Source of the DNA: Nectonema munidae
Lineage: Eukaryota; Nematomorpha; Nectonematoida; Nectonematidae
Assembly: GCA_030549495.1 (NCBI GenBank)
Contig: JAUIRK010000251.1
Span: 62,001 to 126,000, forward strand
Direction: 5' to 3'
Length of the DNA: 64,000 bases
The notes below the pieces were generated by a model. The model made no database searches. It was not told where the DNA came from and was given only the letters and a program-made list of their open reading frames with translations. The translations under genes and the position numbers were made by a program. Positions 57,227 to 64,000 of the stretch are shown here, piece by piece. Position 1 is the stretch's first letter. Every line of letters starts with the position of its first letter.

Positions 57227-57532
57227 TGTAGTATAATTCAAGCCTTCAAGCATCACTTCACCTTTTCCATTATCAAATCTCCTCTCCACTTATTTTATCA
57301 CTCGAGCTTAATTGTAAAAACCTTGCCATTAACTTCAATTATACAAATCATGTTAATATATATTGCACTCATTTTCTATCTGTTTATTCACCTTGTTGTC
57401 CTGTTCGTTGTTGCTTGTTTTCTCACTCCTGATGTTAGTAAGACATTTCACTTCTTTCTTTTGCACTTTTATACCAACTACATTTCAGGGTGTTAAATAA
57501 AGAGTTTATTTTGTATCGCTTTTATCACAACA
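57227..57532 (+). repeat. 5' LTR
   Basis: 306 bp, matches 61204-61509 with no difference seen. Contains AATAAA near its 3' end (within gttaaataaagag), a likely poly(A) signal. Confidence 0.95.
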
Positions 57533-57582
57533 TTTTTAACACCTAAACATCAACATGAAATTTACGTCTGTTTAGTTATCAA

Positions 57583-58389
57583 ATGATAGATAATAAGTCG
57601 TGCAGCTCGTCCTTACACACTAATGGAATGTCTAAGGCTAATTTGTTTCGACCCTCTGTTTTTGAGGTTTTACCGGGTCTGTCTAACTCAGAAAGTTCTT
57701 ACAAACAGTTCAAACGGGGATTTAACAAATTTTTAGAAAGTATTGCTCCCCCTCTTACCGATCAAGCCGATTGTTTAGAACTGCTCTTTAGATACATTTC
57801 AAATGAAATATATGATTTGGTTTCAGAGGTTTCTACGTTTTCTGAAGCAATAGATCATTTAGACAAACTGTATACAAAGGAGAGGAACACTATTTATGCT
57901 AGACATCTACTAATGAATCGAAAGCAAAATGAAACTGAAGAGATAGATACATATATATCTGAGTTAAGGAAAATGGTAAGGGACTGTAAAGTAAAAGCTG
58001 TAAGCGCTGATGAGCATCAGAGTATGTTGGTTTTGGATTCTTTCGTAACGGGTCTAAAAGACCCCTCAATAAGAACAAGAATACTTGAGGCTGATTACTC
58101 ATTAGAGGAAACCATTAATTTAGCTAGGTCATTAGAGTTTGCAAAGAAAAACTCATTAGCGTATAAGGATAATTCTTTTGTTTCAGCTGTAGTTTCACAA
58201 ACAAAAGAACACAGTTCGGCTTCAACATTTTTGACTGAAAAAATTTCAAATACAGCGATACGTAGAGAATGTTATAACTGTGGTAATCCTGTACATTCTA
58301 AGATACATTGCCCCGCACGTTTCATAGTATGTCACTCTTGTGGCAAAATTGGCCATTTTTCAAAATGTGTATGTCTAAAAAAAGTTTAA
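57583..58389 (+). CDS. Gag region of the LTR element
   Basis: About 268 codons. A capsid-type helical region (with FKRGFNKFLESIAPPLTDQA and DTYISELRKMVRDC) is followed by two zinc knuckles (CYNCGNPVH and CHSCGKIGH). Typical Ty3/Gypsy Gag layout. Confidence 0.88.
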   Translation: MIDNKSCSSSLHTNGMSKANLFRPSVFEVLPGLSNSESSYKQFKRGFNKFLESIAPPLTDQADCLELLFRYISNEIYDLVSEVSTFSEAIDHLDKLYTKERNTIYARHLLMNRKQNETEEIDTYISELRKMVRDCKVKAVSADEHQSMLVLDSFVTGLKDPSIRTRILEADYSLEETINLARSLEFAKKNSLAYKDNSFVSAVVSQTKEHSSASTFLTEKISNTAIRRECYNCGNPVHSKIHCPARFIVCHSCGKIGHFSKCVCLKKV

Positions 58390-61200
58390 TGTTAAACAAA
58401 CTTTTTTAAAAACACAGTCAGCTGCCATTTTAAAAAGTCCCAACAATGTTAAACTAGCGACCCTCAATTTATCATCACGATTTTTCCGACCAATTTTTAT
58501 AAAAGGAAAAGAATTAAGAGCGCTTATTGATACCGGATCAGAATTATCCTTTATAAATGAGAAAATTGTATTTGATTTAAATCTACCAATAAAGCTTTGT
58601 AATAAATTTACTGTAGAATTGGCTCAAAAATCTAGTTTGATAATTAATTCCTTTATCCTTACAGAGATAATGTTTGAAGGGCGCTCTTATAAAAGTGTTA
58701 AGCTTTTAATAATGAAAACTTTGATAAGCGATGTAATTCTTGGTGAAGATTTCAAGTAAAACACAAAGCTTAGTAGTTAACTTTGGTGGGCCTTTAGAAT
58801 CATTGAAATTGTGTGCTTTGAAACCTCTTAACATTCCATATCCTCAACTTTTTCCCAATTTGTCTAAGAGTTGCAAACCTATAGCCATCAAATCAAGGTT
58901 GCATTCAAATTTAGATAAAATATTTATTGCTCAAGAAGTTCAAAGGCTACTTGAAGCAAAAATAATTAGACATAGTAATAGTCCTTGGCGCGCTCAGGTC
59001 TTGGTGGTGCGTAATGAAGTGAATAAACCACGTATGTGCATAGATTACAGTACAACAGTTAATAAATATTCTTCCTTAGATGCCTACCCGCTTCCCCGAA
59101 TTGATGATATTATTCAGAAGGTTTCACATTACAATTTTTTTCGAAACTTGACATGACTTCAGCATACCACCGAATAGAGATTTCTCCAGATGAAAGGAAG
59201 TTTACAGCTTTCGAGGCTAATAACAGTCTTTATGAATTTAATCGTATCCCGTTTGGATTAACTAATGCTGTGGCTGTTTTTTCACGTGTTATAAACACTA
59301 TAATTAATGAAAGCGATTGCCGTGGAGTCGTAGCGTATCTTGATGATATTACAGTGTGCGGTAAAACGAAACAAGAGCATGATGACAATTTGGAAAAGTT
59401 TATGTCGGTTGCTGAGAAATACGGTCTTACGCTAAATCAAGAAAAATGTGTTTTCTCAACTGACAAAATTAACTTGTTGGGATATGAAATTAAGAATGGT
59501 ACAATTTCGCCTGACCCTAAGAGGATTGAGCCGTTGATGCGATTACCTGTTCCAAATAGTAAAAAAGAGTTAGAACGTGTTCTAGGTTTATTCGCATATT
59601 ATGCTAAATTTATACCTCATTACTCTGACAGTATTCGTTTTTTTATTAAATTTTTCTAAATTTCCATTAAGTAAAAATCAAGAAAATCTTTTGAAACCTT
59701 GAAAACTTCTTTATCTAAATCTTCGTTATACTCCATATCTGAAAATGATGGCAATTTCACAGTTGAAACTGACGCTTCAGATTTAGCACTTTCCGCTATT
59801 TTAAGTCAAAAAGGAAGACCGGTAGCGTACCACTCTAGAACTTTTCACAACCATGAGAAAAGTTATCCTTCTATAGAAAAGGAAGCCTTAGCAATAGTGG
59901 ACTCAGTACGTAAATGGAAACATCTGTTGATGGGACGGCGTTTCACCATAATTACTGACCAAAAGCCAGTCTCATTTCTTATGAATGCCAATAAGAGTCT
60001 AAGTAAAATAAAAAATGATAAAATTGTCCGTTGGAGACTTGAATTGGCCCAGTTTAGGTACGATATTAACTATAGACCAGTGAAAAACAATGTAGCTGCA
60101 GATCTATTTTCACGTGTTTCTTCTATCAGGGTAAATAAACTCAGAGAGTTACATCAGGAACTTTGTCATCCTAGCGTTACACGGTTGTATCATTACGTTA
60201 AGACTAAGAACATGCCATATTCACTTCAAGAAGTCAGAGAAATTAATAACTTATGTTCCATTTGTTCAGAAGTAAAGCCTCGTTTTTATAAACCTCCTGA
60301 CTCTCATTTAATCAGAGCAACTGAGCCATTTCAACGCTTATCAATAGATTATAAAGGACCCTTACCCACTACATCCAAAAACAGGTACCTATTCACTGTT
60401 ATTGATGAATACAGTAGGTTCGTTTGGGCCTTTCCATGTAAATACGCTGATACAAACAACGCTAAGGAACATCTTTTTAGTATTTTCACCGTTTTTGGTT
60501 TACCACAAATTATTCATTCAGATAGGGGTACCCATTTTACTTCAAAAGAATTTGAAGATTGGTTGAAAAATCACGGTATAGTCCCCTCTCATACAATGCC
60601 CTATCATCCTACATCCAACGCTCAATGTGAACGCTACAACGGGGTTATTTGGAGGTCTTTAGTTCTTGCATGTAAAAATAAAGGTTTACCCTTATCTCAG
60701 TGGGAAGAAGTTCTACAGCAGGTTTTACATTCTCAACGGTCGTTATTATGCACCACCACTAACGAAACACCACACGAGCGTCTATTTATTCACCGTCGTA
60801 GGACCTCTAATGGCGAGGCATTGCCCAACTGGCTGCTAAGCCCTGGGCCGGTTTATTTAAAAAAACATGTTAAATTTTCAAAATATGAGTCCCCAGTAGA
60901 AGAAGTGGAGCTTATTGAAGCCAATCATAATTCCGCTCGCATTCGTAAGAGTGATGGTCGGGAAACGAGTGTTTCACTTCTAGACTTAGCACCTAAAACT
61001 TGTTGTGATCAAAGTAATCAAAATTAACAATCATCAAATGGAGAAGATCAACACAGAGAAGTAAACAAATTGCAAACAACTGAAGATGATGTTCAAAGTA
61101 ATGAAGAAATGGATCCGGAACTGATGAGTATGCCTAGAAGATCAACAAGAATCAAAAACCCGCCAAAAAGATTCACTTCGGAAGATTACTTAGGAGGGAA
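58390..61200 (+). pseudogene. Pol region of the LTR element
   Basis: Domains in order: aspartic protease (LIDTGSELSFI), reverse transcriptase with the YLDDI box, RNase H, integrase with a zinc-binding N-terminus and DDE core (HSDRGTHFTS), and a C-terminal tail with MPRRSTRIKNPPKRF before the 3' LTR. Treated as a fossil: broken in a few places, recent in age. Confidence 0.9.
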
Positions 61201-61203
61201 GAG

Positions 61204-61509
61204 TGTAGTATAATTCAAGCCTTCAAGCATCACTTCACCTTTTCCATTATCAAATCTCCTCTCCACTTATTTTATCACTCGAGCTTAATTGTAAAAACCT
61301 TGCCATTAACTTCAATTATACAAATCATGTTAATATATATTGCACTCATTTTCTATCTGTTTATTCACCTTGTTGTCCTGTTCGTTGTTGCTTGTTTTCT
61401 CACTCCTGATGTTAGTAAGACATTTCACTTCTTTCTTTTGCACTTTTATACCAACTACATTTCAGGGTGTTAAATAAAGAGTTTATTTTGTATCGCTTTT
61501 ATCACAACA
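61204..61509 (+). repeat. 3' LTR
   Basis: 306 bp, matches the 5' LTR throughout by eye. Confidence 0.95.
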
Positions 61510-62674
61510 ATGGTAAAGGGTTACATAAGAAAATCAAGTGGTTTTGCTAAAAAAATACCACGACTGAGATAAAACTTTGTGTTTTAAAATGCCCAAATGG
61601 TACTGCTAAGGCTATTCACAAAGAACTACATAATCTGATCAACGAATACAATGCTTGGAAAAATATTTGCATGATAATCTCAGACACATCTGCCGTAAAT
61701 ACTGGTTGTTTGCAGGGTATTGTTAAATTGATCTAGGATGATGTCATAAACAAAGGCTGCCATAGTACATGGGCTGCCAACATCACGTACTCGATCTGCT
61801 TCTAAAACACGTAATGGATTTTCTCATTCCGAAACAAAGCACCAGCCAAGAACTTAACTACTTTTATATTAAGGAAATATCGAAGAACTACAATTCTCTT
61901 AGAGCCAACTACCAGGTTCTTCCAACAGATGATGTTAACGCAGGCGTGAACCCTAGATTGCCGGACGACTTCAAGTTTTTATATTAACAATGCCAGGCAT
62001 ATCGTCACTACAAAACAACTTTAAAATGGCCCAAAATATACTGGAAGAAACTCCCGAACATACATCAAGCAAGATGGAATTCGTGTGCAATATACGCTCT
62101 TATAGCATTTTTCCTTTTGCCCCATTGGCGTAGCATCCTCGGAAGAGCATGAGAGTTCTTCTCCTATGACTTGGTTTCACGAATTGTTAACTTCACTAAA
62201 CAAGAGTGCAAGAAGCCAATAAATTGCTTGAGGAGACACTGGAAAGTTGAAAAATCGATAATTGATATCCCAAGATCCAACCTAAATACTGAACGTGCGC
62301 TAAAACTTATGGAGCAATTACATCGGGGCTCAAAAAATTTTGAATTTTTGAACCAAAAGTTTATAGGAAAAAATATAAAAAAATTTTTTTTATTATCCTT
62401 TACTTATCTCTATTAATATCTTTTGTGCAAATAAAATTTGTTTAAGTATAATGATCACTTTCTTAAATAAAATAACAAAGTTCTTAGATTTAAAAAAAAA
62501 AAAATTTTTTTCAATTTTTTTGTCAAGTAGGGGGAAGTTTTTTTTGTAAAATGCAAAAATAATAATAGCATTTTTAAATTACACATAAAAGTTCCTCGTT
62601 TGCAAGTGATTTCATCAATTCTTTGCTTTTCTTCTAGTTTGGACATTTCGTTGTTAAAAATTTTTTAATTTAAT

Positions 62675-63290
62675 TTTAACCGATTAACGATCAGAGTCGA
62701 CCATAGTTGACTTTATAAAAATATAATCGTCTGAGTTTGTAAATACTTTTTAATGCAAATCAACTGCTTTACAATAGATATCGTTTGATTATTTTGGTTG
62801 TTTAAAGGGTCACCTCTATTTTGTTGAGTTTAAATGTTTTAACATTTAAGAATATTTTTTTATTCGTTGTATAAGTCTGGAAAAATTCAAAATTGTATTA
62901 GCGTTAATTTAGCACAAAATGAAGGTTGTTTGTTCAATTGCGATACGAAACGAATTAAACATCTTTCAAAAAAAGTTTGTGAATAATGTGGTATTTATAA
63001 ATCGTTGAAATCTCGATGATTTCGCGTATGTATTTCTGTTGCAGTGACGACCATGTGATTTAGTATCCCTTTTGATGAACTCAAGGGCGCTCAATGTTTA
63101 GATGTTGCTGAATAAGGGAGGTGTGGTTTCATCATCACTCTCCGGAGTGTTACTATCTTCTGTTGTATATGGTGCTCTTAGGGAGATGATTTCTTCCTCA
63201 GTCAGCATTTTTCCTATATCGATAGCTGTGCTGATATTTGCGAATTCTGTTGCTGTCATAATTGTTTCAATTACTTTTCACAGTCAATTA
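62675..63290 (-). mobile_element. Pogo/Tigger-like transposon 3' fragment
   Basis: On the - strand about 63270-63040 encodes IGKMLTEEEIISLRAPY, a Ser/Asp/Glu-rich spacer (PESDDETTPP) and a region with LSALEFIKRD, the layout of the acidic C-terminal tail of pogo/Tigger transposases. About 330 bp further on lies ggtcgactctgatcgttaatcgg reversed (62675-62705), close to Tigger termini. The DDE core is not visible. Moderate support. Confidence 0.45.
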
Positions 63291-64000
63291 ATACGAGAAA
63301 AATCAGTGGATCGCATATAGCTTCTAACTAGAAATATTTTAAAGGCGAAATGTTTTCCGACATTAAATATTTTTGATAATTGGTTAGTTTTAATTAACCT
63401 TTGTGAATTAGGATTTTTCAATTTTTTACCTCGATGGTCCACATGGGCTTTAGAAAATCCTTGAGATTGTCTAACTAACAAGATTTGTAGTACTAATTTT
63501 TAAAGTAAAAAACAATTTGCCTCCAATTTATAGCAAACTCATTTTTTAATTATTGTTCTTATTAACTTTTGTTAAGGCAGTATACAACCCAATGTCTTTT
63601 TTATGTAAAAAAAAATTGGCTTTCATAGTGTTAAATGTGTCATAAAAATACCATCGCATGATTGATCTGTCGGTCTGATGAAGATGACCGTGTTAGAGTG
63701 TGAATGTCAGAATAATGGTGGAGAAAAACATGAATCAAGTCTCGGATAAACGAACTCTGACATTACCAATTAGTAGTCTAATACAACCCTTTAATATGGT
63801 CTTCAGAGGCGAGACATTTTTGACCTTCGAACAGCAAATATTGAACCGGCTGAACAAAGAATTATATGTTCATCTAAGATTTATAAAAGAGATCGTTTAT
63901 ATAATCATGGTATAAAACTTTCGCTTCGTTAGAGTATAGCATATTTCTTGATACGGCTTTTGTCACCCAATCAGTTTTTTCAGTACAAAAACAAAAATCT
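63291..64000. other. Unassigned right edge
   Basis: Open frames of 65-71 codons (for example 63700-63915) show no recognisable domain. The upstream exons of the thioredoxin gene may lie beyond this edge. Confidence 0.3.

Larger units (their letters stand above)
57227..61509 (+). mobile_element. Ty3/Gypsy LTR retrotransposon
   Basis: Two 306-bp LTRs, TGTAGT...CAACA, flank a 3.7-kb interior, and ATGGT duplications lie at 57222-57226 and 61510-61514. The interior encodes Gag and then a Pol region in the order protease, reverse transcriptase, RNase H, integrase, the order of the Ty3/Gypsy group. No envelope gene is seen. The LTRs look identical by eye, so the insertion is recent. The coding region carries about two or three breaks, so this copy is defective. 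It is inserted in the coding part of an older DNA transposon. Confidence 0.95.
56600..62420 (+). mobile_element. Decayed DNA transposon interrupted by the LTR element
   Basis: Coding remains on both sides of the LTR element run in the same direction. Left (56640-57226): a Ser-rich region, then HKAHDVLETIFKQGYNVPVP and LQVGDRYCLQFDG. Right (61510-62400): LKCPNGTAKAIHKELHNLIN, IISDTSAVNTG, GCQHHVLDLLLKHVMDFLIP, NSLRANYQ, and a tail with IPRSNLNTERALKLMEQLHR. The D.SAVNTG and C..H.LD blocks resemble the second Asp and C..H motifs of hAT-type RNase H-fold transposases; the exact superfamily is unclear. Many stops and frame changes. Ends were not found, so the limits are approximate. Confidence 0.6.

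Noticed and set aside
63700-63915. 71-codon open frame near the right edge
   Set aside because: No recognisable domain or exon borders; cannot be tied to either host gene.

Overview
The window is eukaryotic nuclear DNA from an AT-rich animal genome dense in transposons. Spliceosomal GT-AG introns, an intermediate-filament gene with a lamin tail, tRNA-derived SINEs, and many hAT, CMC, pogo, LINE and Ty3/Gypsy pieces point to an invertebrate, most likely a crustacean such as a parasitic copepod. That species guess is inference from composition and repeat style. Nothing looks bacterial or viral apart from one LTR retroelement.

Two multi-exon host genes can be followed. On the + strand (4486-29638) ten exons join in consistent phase to a 644-residue intermediate-filament protein: long head, lamin-length rod and a C-terminal lamin-tail domain, with no CaaX box and no clear nuclear-localisation cluster. 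On the - strand (40236-51120) the last seven exons of a gene encode a thioredoxin-fold, single-pass membrane protein of the PDI/TMX kind; its 5' end is not in view. The two genes are convergent. A possible first exon of a third gene (3856-3921, - strand) lies head-to-head with the filament gene across about 560 bp.

The rest is introns and intergenic DNA full of mobile elements. Several have complete boundaries with target-site duplications: hAT elements or derivatives at 550-1196, 25169-25689, 35096-37582, 41859-43879 and 55466-56051; a CACTG-ended CMC (Chapaev-like) element at 47455-49882 with TTA duplications; a tRNA-derived SINE at 31059-31223; and a Ty3/Gypsy LTR element at 57227-61509 with 306-bp LTRs that look identical and ATGGT duplications, inserted inside an older DNA transposon. 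A second, GC-rich CMC-type transposase copy is at 52780-54432. Fold-back elements lie at 7471-9070, 18284-18934, 19216-19500 and 30333-30587; the last two carry hammerhead-ribozyme-like motifs in their arms. A GC-rich block at 12662-12757 looks like a structured RNA.

The least routine signals are the apparently cytoplasmic-type arthropod intermediate filament, the thioredoxin domain without a CxxC site, the paired CMC transposases of unusual base composition, and the ribozyme-like palindromes. Large introns (8.3 kb between filament exons 1 and 2, 7.1 kb between exons 7 and 8, 5.6 kb in the thioredoxin gene) appear to have absorbed much of the transposon load.
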